Assembly: GCA_037968555.1 (NCBI GenBank)
Contig: JBBKVS010000299.1
Span: 1 to 64,000 of the forward strand
Source of the DNA: JAWXBM01 sp037968555
Lineage (GTDB): Bacteria; Pseudomonadota; Gammaproteobacteria; Xanthomonadales; SZUA-36
DNA length: 64,000 bases
Reading direction: 5' to 3'
Positions 42,714 to 51,403 of the stretch are shown here, piece by piece. The position numbers and the translations under genes are program-made. A model generated the notes under the pieces. The model did not search any database. It was not told the DNA's origin and worked only from the letters and a program-made list of their open reading frames with translations. The stretch's first letter is position 1, and each line of letters opens with the position of its first letter.

Positions 42714-44170
42714 AAATCAATCACACCCATTCAGAGGTGAGTCGCCGCTCCTTTTTGCGTCAGTCCCTGTACGCTGCATTGGCAACCGGTATGGCGGGAT
42801 CAATTCCCTTGCGTGCCGCAGCCATGGACTGCCTGGTAAGCGACCTGCCACGCACACTGGTTAACCTGATGATGCATGGCGGCGCCGATTTGCGATTCCT
42901 GTTCATGCCGGCACCGAATCATCCGGATGCTGCCTATGTGCAGTTGAATTGGGCAGCCAGACGCAGTTTGTATGCGGCAGATTATCTCAGCTACCAGCAG
43001 ATGTTTGATGATCAGTATCTGCTTACAAGGGATCCGTTGGGCGGGCCGTCATTTGGCGTGCATCGTTCTGCTGGTTGGCTGCAAACTGAGATCGAGGCGG
43101 GGCGTGCTGCCATTGTCAGTAATGCTTTTTGTTCACGCAATCGCCGTCACGATCAATCCATACTTAATGCCGATGCAGGTAATCCAGAGCTGGACATTCT
43201 CAATTTTGACCGCAGTGGTTGGGGTGGAAGGCTGGTTGAACAATTGGGTGCCAATGCAAATAGTGTGGAACTGGGAGGTTCACTTTCAACCTTCAATAAG
43301 GGCAGTATATTGGGAGCCCGACTGGGCCAGGTGGTGCACGCCAAAGACATGCGAAAAATGGCGCTGGCTTTGCCTGATTCTGGAAATCCTGCTTCAGACC
43401 GGAACGTCCTGGCTCGTGCATTGCAATCATATTATGCCGGGCGGGGGCCTGAAGTCCTTGAATCGCAGCCAGCAAACTGGCCTTACCAAATATTTTTCCA
43501 GCACTACAATGCCATCAGTGCATTCGGATCAGCCGTTGAGGGTCGCCTGCAGGATTGCCAGGCGTTACCCGAGTCGCTACTGTCTCTGAACCTTAACTCG
43601 GCAGGGTTTGCCCAGCAGTGCCGCAATCTGTTTGACGCTTGTCAAATACCCGATGTCCTCGGTCTGGGGGTATTGTCAATGAGCTACGGTGGCTGGGACA
43701 CACACGATAACCAGGCAAATGAGGCCAGCAGTAATTTGTCTGATTTGTTTGGCAATAGTGGCGGATTGGCTACGACCTTGCAGGCGATTGAATCACTGCC
43801 CTATGTGGCTACACCGGCAAAAAACCAGTTGGTATTTTATTTTTCCAGTGACTTTGGCAGGCAAATCGTGGCCAATGGAACAGGTGGCACTGATCACGGT
43901 AGGGGAACTTACAGCCTGTTGATTGGCGAGCAAATCCGCGGTGGTGTTTATGGGGCCATGTTCTCACAGAGAGAATCCAATCCGGATACAGAAGGTCGGG
44001 TGCCATTGCAAACTGCTGGCGCCGATATTGAGGGGCTGACTTCCACCGACAGAATTCTGCAGCGTGCGGCTGACTGGGTAAAACCAGGAATCGGGGAGTC
44101 TGTTTTTCCGACTGCGTTTAATGCCAGTCAGGAATTCAACGTTGATCTGGGTGGCTTGCTCCCCAGTTGA
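42710..44170 (+). CDS. Tat-exported DUF1501 family protein
   Basis: The 486-residue product has a twin-arginine signal (RRSFLRQ at 12-18, then a hydrophobic stretch to about 38). It has the DUF1501 hallmarks: VNLMMHGGADLRFLF early, SYGGWDTHDNQ in the middle, and SSDFGRQIVANGTGGTDHGRG near the end. The family is related to the alkaline phosphatase/sulfatase fold; the His and Asp residues in WDTHD and TDHG are candidate metal ligands. Tat export suggests folding with a cofactor before transport. It is coupled to the DUF1800 gene and overlaps the end of the truncated alcohol dehydrogenase on the other strand. Confidence 0.9.
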   Translation: MKINHTHSEVSRRSFLRQSLYAALATGMAGSIPLRAAAMDCLVSDLPRTLVNLMMHGGADLRFLFMPAPNHPDAAYVQLNWAARRSLYAADYLSYQQMFDDQYLLTRDPLGGPSFGVHRSAGWLQTEIEAGRAAIVSNAFCSRNRRHDQSILNADAGNPELDILNFDRSGWGGRLVEQLGANANSVELGGSLSTFNKGSILGARLGQVVHAKDMRKMALALPDSGNPASDRNVLARALQSYYAGRGPEVLESQPANWPYQIFFQHYNAISAFGSAVEGRLQDCQALPESLLSLNLNSAGFAQQCRNLFDACQIPDVLGLGVLSMSYGGWDTHDNQANEASSNLSDLFGNSGGLATTLQAIESLPYVATPAKNQLVFYFSSDFGRQIVANGTGGTDHGRGTYSLLIGEQIRGGVYGAMFSQRESNPDTEGRVPLQTAGADIEGLTSTDRILQRAADWVKPGIGESVFPTAFNASQEFNVDLGGLLPS

Positions 44171-44726
44171 TAGGAAGTTCTTTGTTCCGCTTGACGGCCA
44201 AAACAGTGCTGCTCCTGATGTTGCCGGATTTAATGGCGAGCAGGGCTCGAAAGCCCACTGCACCCGCACACAAAAGTGGCGCTGCCTGAGCTTCGGGGAT
44301 GCTGTCAGGGATTGGGTACACAAAATCTTCTCCAACGGTCATGTACTCGGCGTAGCCACCTTGCTGATCCTTGCCACAGGCCTGAAACTGTGGGCACAGA
44401 TTTTCACGGCCTTGCAGGCAATAAGCACAATTACCGCAACAGGAATGAATCCAGGCCACACCAACGGTTCTTCCCACCAGTGTAGAGCGGCAATTCGGAC
44501 CCTCAAGTATCACAGTGCCAACCACCTGATGTCCCGGCGTCATAGGGAACTTGGTTGGGCTTGCACGGTTCTCAATTTCATCCAGCTCTGTATGACAGAC
44601 ACCGCAAAAATGAACATGGATAAGCAACTCCTGCTGGCCTGGGAAAGGAACAGCTATCTGGTCAAGGCTTAAGCCGGAGAACTTCGGATTCAGTGTTCCC
44701 GTTTGGTGGATGCGCATGGCTTTCAT
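44136..44726 (-). pseudogene. Truncated zinc alcohol dehydrogenase
   Basis: The first roughly 180 residues are a clear GroES-like half of a zinc alcohol dehydrogenase: HFCGVCHTELDEIE with the catalytic zinc ligands, PMTPGHQVVGTV, and the four-cysteine structural zinc loop CCGNCAYCLQGRENLC. The frame then leaves the family just after AAPLLCAGAVGFRALL, before the NAD-binding fold, and ends inside the reverse complement of the DUF1501 gene. A full protein is about 330-340 residues. The missing half is not in the window, so this is a gene remnant, probably cut when the DUF1800/DUF1501 segment came or the region rearranged. Confidence 0.8.
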
Positions 44727-44774
44727 GCTGGTGGGAGCAACAGAATCAGCGCCTGTGGGAATAGGGGCTATCAC

Positions 44775-44987
44775 TCACTCAGGCAATTTGGCCAGTGACT
44801 GTTGTACTTCAGCAAGTTCCTTTTCAGCCAATCGATTAATTTCCTGCAACACTTCCAGGTTTTCCAACTGGATGGCTTGCTCCTCAGAATCTGCATCCAG
44901 CCCTCGTCGTAAGTCGTCGCGAATGGCCTGCAAGCGTTTTTCCAATTCTGCTTGTCGTTGCAACAATTGTTGGCGGGTTTGTACCAT
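44775..44987 (-). CDS. DksA/TraR-like coiled-coil protein lacking the zinc finger
   Basis: The 70-residue product matches the N-terminal coiled coil of small DksA/TraR proteins (LLQRQAELEKRLQAIRDDLR then LDADSEEQAIQLENLEVLQE). It stops at AKLPE where family members continue into the four-cysteine zinc finger. No cysteine codons follow in any frame before the dehydrogenase remnant. It may be truncated like its neighbour, or a genuine short form. ATG 44987 is preferred over a longer upstream frame to 45047 because family proteins begin near it. Confidence 0.6.
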   Translation of the reverse strand: MVQTRQQLLQRQAELEKRLQAIRDDLRRGLDADSEEQAIQLENLEVLQEINRLAEKELAEVQQSLAKLPE

Positions 44988-45125
44988 GGTAGTTTTGCTC
45001 CAGTGATGATGATTGATCAGCATAAGCAGCCAGACGGGGTTATCCATTGACCCTGGTCACATATAAGGCCAAGGTGTCTATTACAATAGTAAACTCCAGT
45101 TTCGGTAATCACGAGGAAATTAGCG

Positions 45126-45575
45126 ATGTCGTCGTACAAAAACATTTTAGTGGCTGTTGATTTGAGCAATGAGTCCCGAATCGTGATCAAGCGCGCAGTT
45201 GAAGCGCTGGCCAAAGGAGCGAAAATGCACCTGGTTTACGTTCAGGAACCATTGGATTCGGTTTATATGGGTGTAGTGCCCTATGGACCAGTTTTTGTTG
45301 GTATGGACGAAGTTGAAGAAAATCTGAAGAAAGAATTGGGTGGCAAACTGGCAGGTCTGGGTAAGGAATTTAATGTTGCCAGCAATGATCTCCATTTTCT
45401 CAGCGGTTCGCCGGCTCGCGAGATTCACAAATTTGTTGACGAACACGCCATTGACCTGGTGGTTATCGGCACACACGGACAGAAGGGTGTTCAGTTGTTG
45501 CTGGGCTCCACCGCCAATTCCGTGCTGCATGGCTGCAGCTGTGATGTGCTCGCTGTGCGCATCAAGGCCGAGTGA
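45126..45575 (+). CDS. Universal stress protein (UspA family)
   Basis: Cytoplasmic 149-residue single-domain Usp. It starts YKNILVAVDLSNESRIVIKRA and ends with the nucleotide-binding pattern GTHGQKGVQLLLGSTANSVL followed by CDVLAVR. The GxxG-x9-G(S/T) arrangement suggests an ATP-binding member. GAGGA precedes the start. It is monocistronic between two unrelated genes. Confidence 0.93.
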   Translation: MSSYKNILVAVDLSNESRIVIKRAVEALAKGAKMHLVYVQEPLDSVYMGVVPYGPVFVGMDEVEENLKKELGGKLAGLGKEFNVASNDLHFLSGSPAREIHKFVDEHAIDLVVIGTHGQKGVQLLLGSTANSVLHGCSCDVLAVRIKAE

Positions 45576-45633
45576 ATGCGCTGATTGAGTTTTCTGTCGC
45601 AAAACATTCTGCTGTCTTGCGGAGGCAAAGATT

Positions 45634-46239
45634 ATGAGTAAAGCGGTATTGGCCTGGATTCTCATATTCATGATGGTACTGTTGTGGTCCGCCTGGCAGC
45701 CACATGATTACCCCACCTGGTGGTTGGAGGTAGCTCCCGCATTAGTGGCCTTGCTGCTGATGATATTTACACGCAAGCGATTTCCTCTAACACCCTTGCT
45801 TTATACCTTGATCCTGGTTCATGCCATTATTCTGATGGTAGGCGGACACTACACTTATGCTGAGGTACCTGCAGGTGACTGGTGGCGTGATCTGACAGGT
45901 GGTTCGCGCAACAATTACGACAAGCTGGGGCATCTGGCGCAGGGTTTCGTACCTGCAATGGTCGCGCGGGAATTGTTATTGCGTTTCCAGGTAGTCGCCA
46001 GGAAGTCCTGGCTAGGCTTTCTGGTGGTTTGCATATGCTTGGCAATCAGTGCCTTTTACGAGCTGATTGAATGGTGGGTGGCCTTGCTCAGCAGCGAAGC
46101 CGCTGAGTCTTTTCTGGGTACTCAGGGTTATATTTGGGACACGCAGTCGGACATGCTGTGGGCCTTGATCGGTGCCCTTGCAGCATTATTAATGTTGTCG
46201 CGAACTCAGGACCGGCAATTAGCTGCTTCGCCGCACTGA
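45634..46239 (+). CDS. DUF2238 (YjdF-like) integral membrane protein
   Basis: A 201-residue protein with about six hydrophobic helices. It has the family motifs GGHYTYAEVP, NNYDKLGHLAQGFVPAM, SAFYELIEWWVA and GYIWDTQSDMLWALIGA. The conserved acidic and histidine residues in these loops suggest a metal site or an enzyme, but no function is established. GGAGG precedes the ATG. Confidence 0.85.
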   Translation: MSKAVLAWILIFMMVLLWSAWQPHDYPTWWLEVAPALVALLLMIFTRKRFPLTPLLYTLILVHAIILMVGGHYTYAEVPAGDWWRDLTGGSRNNYDKLGHLAQGFVPAMVARELLLRFQVVARKSWLGFLVVCICLAISAFYELIEWWVALLSSEAAESFLGTQGYIWDTQSDMLWALIGALAALLMLSRTQDRQLAASPH

Positions 46240-46246
46240 AGCCAGT

Positions 46247-46879
46247 TTGGCGAATTTTCAGAGCGTGATTCAGCAGAATTTACTCGGGTCTACAGCCGTT
46301 GAAGAGGGGCTAAATCTGCTCGAAGGATGCCAGTATTACCCTTCCTTTCTGACTGTTGAATCTGCCACGGAATTACTGGCCAGGCTTTGGACCGAATTGC
46401 CCTGGCAGCAAAAAGCCATTCGCATTTTTGGTCGGAACGTTATGCAGCCACGCTTGATCTGTTGGCAGTCGGACCCGGAAGTTTCCTATAGCTACAGTGG
46501 GCTCAGGATGGAGCCGGCAGCCTGGCATCCTCAGCTTGCAGATTTGCGCAGTCGATTGCATTCCGAGCTCCGGCTGGATTTCAACTCGGTTTTGATCAAC
46601 GCTTATCGTAATGGCAGTGACAGCATGGGCTGGCATGCGGATGATGAGCCGGAGCTGGGTGCGGAGCCTGCTATAGCTTCTATCAGCCTGGGTGCTGAAC
46701 GGAATTTTCGCTGGCGAGAGAAAGCTACGCGCCAAACCGGAGGCCTTTTATTACAACACGGTAGCCTGCAGGTATTATCTGGTTCATTCCAATATCGCTA
46801 CCAGCATTCTGTACCCAAAACTACCCGAGAAAGTGGATTAAGAATCAACTTGACTTTCAGGTTGATTCGCCATACTTGA
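46247..46879 (+). CDS. AlkB-family 2-oxoglutarate/Fe(II) dioxygenase
   Basis: Probable repair demethylase for alkylated nucleic acid bases. The 210-residue protein resembles the ALKBH2/3-like branch and has the iron motif WHADDEPEL with His and Asp, YQHSVPK with the second histidine, and the 2-oxoglutarate arginines in GLRINLTFR. It is preceded by no strong ribosome binding site; the start may be TTG 46247 or GTG 46265. It converges with dxs, and a small palindrome (46877-46890) covers both stops. Confidence 0.9.
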   Translation: MANFQSVIQQNLLGSTAVEEGLNLLEGCQYYPSFLTVESATELLARLWTELPWQQKAIRIFGRNVMQPRLICWQSDPEVSYSYSGLRMEPAAWHPQLADLRSRLHSELRLDFNSVLINAYRNGSDSMGWHADDEPELGAEPAIASISLGAERNFRWREKATRQTGGLLLQHGSLQVLSGSFQYRYQHSVPKTTRESGLRINLTFRLIRHT

Positions 46880-46887
46880 GTGAACAC

Positions 46888-48801
46888 TCAGGCAGATGCG
46901 CTACGATGTTGATCGGCGGTGGCTGATTTGGTTAGTTTTTCTGTCACAAAAGATTTTATTTGTTGCATCAGGCCTGTCTCATCCAGTCTCGCCAGCGCCA
47001 GGCATTCTTCACGAGTGCCGTGCTCAATGAATCCATCCGCCAAGCCTATATTTAAAACAGGTAGCTGCAGCCCGCTGGCGGCCAGCAGTTCGTTCACAGC
47101 ACTGCCCGCGCCGCCAGCAAGTGCATTTTCTTCAACCGTAACCAGCCCATCATGATTTGCAGCTGCTTCCAGAATGGCCGTCGCATCCAGAGGCTTGATA
47201 AAACGCATATTGATCAGGCTGGCATCCAGATTTTTCGCCACAGCTGTACAGGGCTGAACCATGCTGCCCCAGGCTAATATGGCCAGTTTCCTGCCCTTGA
47301 GAACGCTGACTGCACGACCTAAGGGCAGCGCCGACATTGCCGTTTCGGGTATCAGGCCCGGGCCTTTGCCGCGCGGGTATCGCACTGCAGCCGGGCCCTG
47401 GTGCATAAAGCCGGTATACAGCATCTGCCTGCACTCGTTTTCATCAGCCGGTGCCATGATCAGCATATTGGGAATACAGCGCAAGTAGCTGAGGTCAAAA
47501 CTGCCAGCATGAGTGGGGCCGTCCGGCCCGACCAGTCCAGCCCTGTCGATGGCAAACAAAACCGGCAGATTCTGCAAGGCCACATCGTGTATCAGCTGGT
47601 CGTAGGCACGTTGCAAAAAGGTGCTGTAAATGGCCACCACCGGGTGGGCGCCTTCACAGGCCATGCCGGCTGCCAGGGTGACGCTGTGCTGCTCGGCAAT
47701 GCCCACATCAAAATAACGCTCAGGAAAGCGTCTATGGAACTCCACCATGCCTGAGCCTTCGCGCATGGCTGGCGTAATGGCCAGCAGGCTTGCATCCAAC
47801 TCGGCCATATCACACAACCATTGGCCAAATACCTCGGTGTAGCTAGGGCTGCTGGGTGTTTTGGTGGTGCTGCTTTGCACGCCTTTGTCAGGATCGAATG
47901 GTCCCACCGCATGGTATTTAACGGGGTCTTGCTCAGCCAGTGCATAACCTTTGCCCTTGGCGGTGATGATATGCAGCAGGTTGGGGCCCTTGACATCGCG
48001 AGCGGTGCGTATGGTGCGAATCAGGGTGGGCAAATCGTGACCATCTATAGGCCCGAGGTAATTGAACCCAAGCTCCTCAAACAGGGTGCTGGGCATGACC
48101 ATACCTTTGACATGCTCTTCCCAGCGGCTCATGAAGCGCCAGATTCGTGAGTCGCGTCGCATCAGCTTCTTGCTGCGCTCGCGTATGCCCGTAACCGTGG
48201 GGCCGCTCATCAGCCGTCCCAGCATCTTGGTCAGCGCCCCCACATTGGGTGAAATAGACATCTGGTTTTCGTTCAGCACCACCAATATGTCCGCGTCGGC
48301 ATCCCCGCCATGATTCAATGCCTCATAGGCCATTCCTGCGGTCATGGCGCCATCGCCAATAACGGCCACACATTTTCTGTTCTCACCTTGGGCTCGGGAA
48401 GCAATGGCCATGCCCAGAGCGGCACTGATGGAAGTAGAAGAATGCCCGGTACCGAAAGTATCAAAAGGGCTTTCTTCGCGCTTGGGGAAAGGTGCCAGGC
48501 CCTGCGCCTGCTTGATGGTAGTAATGCGGTCAGCCCGGCCGCAGAGGATTTTATGTGGGTAAGCCTGGTGGCCCACATCCCAGACGATGCGATCGTGCGG
48601 CGTGTTGTACAGAAAGTGCAGGGCGACTGTCAATTCAACGCAACCGAGTCCAGCACCAAAATGACCGCCACTCACCGCCACCGATTCGATCAGGAACCGG
48701 CGCAGCTCATCCGCTATTTGGGGCAATAAAGCCTCATCCAGTTGGCGTAAATCGGCTGGACCTTGCAGGCTGCTTAATAGTGGGTATGACTGATCATTCA
48801 T
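46888..48801 (-). CDS. dxs: 1-deoxy-D-xylulose-5-phosphate synthase
   Basis: First enzyme of the MEP isoprenoid pathway; condenses pyruvate and glyceraldehyde 3-phosphate with thiamine diphosphate. The 637-residue protein has HFGAGLGCVELTVALHFLYN, the ThDP motif GDGAMTAGMAYEALNH, the central FDVGIAEQHSVTLAAGMA segment, and the C-terminal transketolase-like domain. It follows ispA with a 50-base gap in the accA-tilS-xseB-ispA-dxs direction. Confidence 0.97.
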   Translation of the reverse strand: MNDQSYPLLSSLQGPADLRQLDEALLPQIADELRRFLIESVAVSGGHFGAGLGCVELTVALHFLYNTPHDRIVWDVGHQAYPHKILCGRADRITTIKQAQGLAPFPKREESPFDTFGTGHSSTSISAALGMAIASRAQGENRKCVAVIGDGAMTAGMAYEALNHGGDADADILVVLNENQMSISPNVGALTKMLGRLMSGPTVTGIRERSKKLMRRDSRIWRFMSRWEEHVKGMVMPSTLFEELGFNYLGPIDGHDLPTLIRTIRTARDVKGPNLLHIITAKGKGYALAEQDPVKYHAVGPFDPDKGVQSSTTKTPSSPSYTEVFGQWLCDMAELDASLLAITPAMREGSGMVEFHRRFPERYFDVGIAEQHSVTLAAGMACEGAHPVVAIYSTFLQRAYDQLIHDVALQNLPVLFAIDRAGLVGPDGPTHAGSFDLSYLRCIPNMLIMAPADENECRQMLYTGFMHQGPAAVRYPRGKGPGLIPETAMSALPLGRAVSVLKGRKLAILAWGSMVQPCTAVAKNLDASLINMRFIKPLDATAILEAAANHDGLVTVEENALAGGAGSAVNELLAASGLQLPVLNIGLADGFIEHGTREECLALARLDETGLMQQIKSFVTEKLTKSATADQHRSASA

Positions 48802-48851
48802 GCTGGCTATCTTAATCTCAGGTAGGGCATAGGTTAATGGTCTGGCAAAAT

Positions 48852-49751
48852 TTAGTGATCCCGTTGAACCATGTGTCGAGCCAGGTCAAGCAAGGGAGTG
48901 GTATCTCCCGGGATGTTCGAAATGGCCGCGAGTGCCTGTTGTAACAAGCTATCGGCCCGATCTTGTGAAGCCTGCAGACCTATTAGTGCCGGGAAAGTGG
49001 GCTGATTGCGGGCCGCGTCTGCCTGGCTGGGTTTGCCGGTCTTAATGGATTCTCCGGTGACATCCAGGATATCGTCGCGGATCTGAAACCCCAGCCCTAT
49101 GCAATGTCCAAACTGGCTCAGCGCTTCAATTTGTACTGCGGGAGCCTGGGCAAAAACTGCCGGACCGGTTACTGCCAGGCTGATCAATGCCCCCGTTTTA
49201 AGTGTATGGATGTGTTCCAGCTCCGCAAGGCTGATGTTGCTGCCATTGGCGTTGAGGTCCAGCATCTGTCCGCCAGCCATGCCGACAGAGCCGCAGGCAG
49301 TAGCCAGCATTTGCATCAGTTTGAGAGCTATAGCCGGGTCGGGCGACTTCATGGCCGCCAATTGTTCAAATGCCAGCGCTTGCAGCGCATCACCAGCAAG
49401 TATGGCTGTGGCTTCGTCAAAAGCCAGGTGGCAGGTTGCACGACCACGACGCCAGTCATCATCATCCATGGCTGGCAAATCATCATGTATCAAAGAATAA
49501 GCGTGAATCAATTCCAGGCTGCACGCCAGGCTATCCAGGGGTTCTGGTGGTAAACCCAGCGCGTGGCCGGAAGCATAAATCAATAAGGGCCGAATCCGTT
49601 TGCCACCGGCCAGAGCAGAATAGCGCATGGCCTGATGCAATCTTTCGGGATCGCTGTATTCCCGCGGAAGGCTGCTCTCGAGCTGACGCTCAAAGTGCGC
49701 TCGCCAGCTGGCCAGCGGTGACTCGCTTTCGATGGGCTTAGTCTGCAACAT
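48852..49751 (-). CDS. ispA: Farnesyl diphosphate synthase
   Basis: Builds C15 farnesyl diphosphate from IPP and DMAPP. The 299-residue polyprenyl synthase has the first aspartate-rich motif HDDLPAMDDDDWRRG and the second QIRDDILD. GKRIRP is present near the N-terminus. Its start overlaps the xseB end by 14 bases, the arrangement known from E. coli (xseB-ispA-dxs). Confidence 0.96.
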   Translation of the reverse strand: MLQTKPIESESPLASWRAHFERQLESSLPREYSDPERLHQAMRYSALAGGKRIRPLLIYASGHALGLPPEPLDSLACSLELIHAYSLIHDDLPAMDDDDWRRGRATCHLAFDEATAILAGDALQALAFEQLAAMKSPDPAIALKLMQMLATACGSVGMAGGQMLDLNANGSNISLAELEHIHTLKTGALISLAVTGPAVFAQAPAVQIEALSQFGHCIGLGFQIRDDILDVTGESIKTGKPSQADAARNQPTFPALIGLQASQDRADSLLQQALAAISNIPGDTTPLLDLARHMVQRDH

Positions 49752-49971
49752 CTTCCGCTTTACTGGCAGACGTATCCTGGCTCAAAACCTCTACTGTCTG
49801 TTGTGCTTCGTCCAATATGGATTGACAGTGGCGTGTGAGCTCCACGCCACGCTTGAAGTGAGTCAATGATTGATCAAGACTCAAATCACCGGATTCCAGT
49901 TTAGCCACCAGATTTTCGAGTTCTGCCAGAGCCTGCTCGAATCCTGGTTTGTTTTCCTTTGATTTGCTCAC
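49738..49971 (-). CDS. xseB: Exodeoxyribonuclease VII small subunit
   Basis: Small helical subunit of ExoVII, which degrades single-stranded DNA together with XseA. The 77-residue protein has FEQALAELENLVAKLESGDLSLDQSLTHFKRGVEL. The GTG start at 49971 is preceded by AGGAG and starts the family sequence; an upstream frame to 50046 lacks homology. xseA is not in the window. Confidence 0.93.
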   Translation of the reverse strand: MSKSKENKPGFEQALAELENLVAKLESGDLSLDQSLTHFKRGVELTRHCQSILDEAQQTVEVLSQDTSASKAEDVAD

Positions 49972-50002
49972 TATGAACAACTCCTGATAGTGGAAGGCGA
50001 CA

Positions 50003-51388
50003 CTAAACGAGGGTGAACCCAGGGTCAACCGCACAATTATGGCCAACTGATTGAATTTTCTTTAACAGCACATGTTCGGGCTGCCAACGATAAACCAGAT
50101 TGGCGGTCTGCAACTGCTGTCTGAACTCCGGAGCCAGCCACCAATCTCCAACAGCGGACAATTTTCCGTCCAGAAAAAGCACGGGTACTGTGTCACGTAA
50201 CCAGACAGGAATACCTGATATACGCATGATTTCCTTTATTTTTCTCCTGATTGATTTGGGCTGGTCCAAATCGGCAGGTAGGGCAGATCGATGGCTGACC
50301 TGAGCATGGGGAAGGGGAATATCGGTGCTTCCGTCAAGCAAAAGAAAACCATGTGCAGTACCCAGCGGGAGCCTGGCACTCCCATCCCAGCTCAGGTTGG
50401 GGCATGGCGATGCTTGGGGCAGCTCATGCATCCACAGTAAAGCCGCGTGGTGTTTGATCAGCCATTGGCCCCAGCGCAATTCAGCCTGGCTGTCCGCTCG
50501 AATATCCTGCAGTTGCATCAGAAACTCGCGCAAACGTTCCCGGGGTGGTGGCGTAGCACCGTTTTCGCGCGCCCAATGGCGGATCATCTCCGCTTGTATC
50601 AATGGTGAGGCCGAATTTAGAGCTTTGCAGCAAAGGGTGATTCCATCAGCTGACACAAATGCGTGATGATGGCTCAATAACTCTCGCAGTACTGACCCCT
50701 GCTCGCGCATATGTTCTGCACTCTGGTTCAGTCGTTGCACCAGCCCTGGCCAGCGCTGATCCAGTAGTGGAAAGATGTGGTTGCGCAGAAAGCTCCGGTC
50801 CATAGACTGGTCCAGGTTGGACATATCCGAAACCCAACTTACCTGCTCGTCAATGAGATAGGTTTCCAGCGCCGCACGACTTACATTCAGCAATGGCCTG
50901 GCCAGCCAACCCTGGGAATACTTGCGCAGCCGCGGTATGCCAGCCAATCCTTCACTGCCACTACCCCGCATCAGGTTGATGAACATGGTTTCCGCCTGAT
51001 CTTCAGCCTGGTGCGCAGTGAGATAGATATCGCCGGCAGCCATCATCTTCGCTATGCATTGGTAACGAGCACGACGTGCAGCTGTTTCGAAGCTGGTTTG
51101 GGCTTTACTTTGCAAAGTTAATTTTGTCACTTGCAAAGGAATATTGCGTTGCTGACAAAATTGCCGGCAATGCTGCTCCCAGTCATCCGCGCTGTCTTGC
51201 AAGCCGTGGTTGAAGTGTACCGCCGCCAGGGGTGTGGCAATCTGTGCAGCAAGTTGGTGTAGGGCCAACAACAAGGCGGTTGAATCTGCTCCACCGCTAA
51301 AGCCCACCAAATATCGTTTGCCATCAGGCAGCGCTTCGATATCTTGCAGAAGTACTTGAGGGGTAAATTGATTTACGACCCGGCTCAT
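50003..51388 (-). CDS. tilS: tRNA(Ile)-lysidine synthase
   Basis: Converts the wobble cytidine of tRNA(Ile)(CAU) to lysidine so that it reads AUA. The 461-residue protein has the PP-loop SGGADS (31-36), VHFNHGLQDSADDWE, YLTAHQAEDQAETMFINLMRGSG, and C-terminal TilS domains. It lies 15 bases after accA, as often in gammaproteobacteria. Confidence 0.95.
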   Translation of the reverse strand: MSRVVNQFTPQVLLQDIEALPDGKRYLVGFSGGADSTALLLALHQLAAQIATPLAAVHFNHGLQDSADDWEQHCRQFCQQRNIPLQVTKLTLQSKAQTSFETAARRARYQCIAKMMAAGDIYLTAHQAEDQAETMFINLMRGSGSEGLAGIPRLRKYSQGWLARPLLNVSRAALETYLIDEQVSWVSDMSNLDQSMDRSFLRNHIFPLLDQRWPGLVQRLNQSAEHMREQGSVLRELLSHHHAFVSADGITLCCKALNSASPLIQAEMIRHWARENGATPPPRERLREFLMQLQDIRADSQAELRWGQWLIKHHAALLWMHELPQASPCPNLSWDGSARLPLGTAHGFLLLDGSTDIPLPHAQVSHRSALPADLDQPKSIRRKIKEIMRISGIPVWLRDTVPVLFLDGKLSAVGDWWLAPEFRQQLQTANLVYRWQPEHVLLKKIQSVGHNCAVDPGFTLV

Positions 51389-51403
51389 GATTGCCGGTCA
51401 GGC

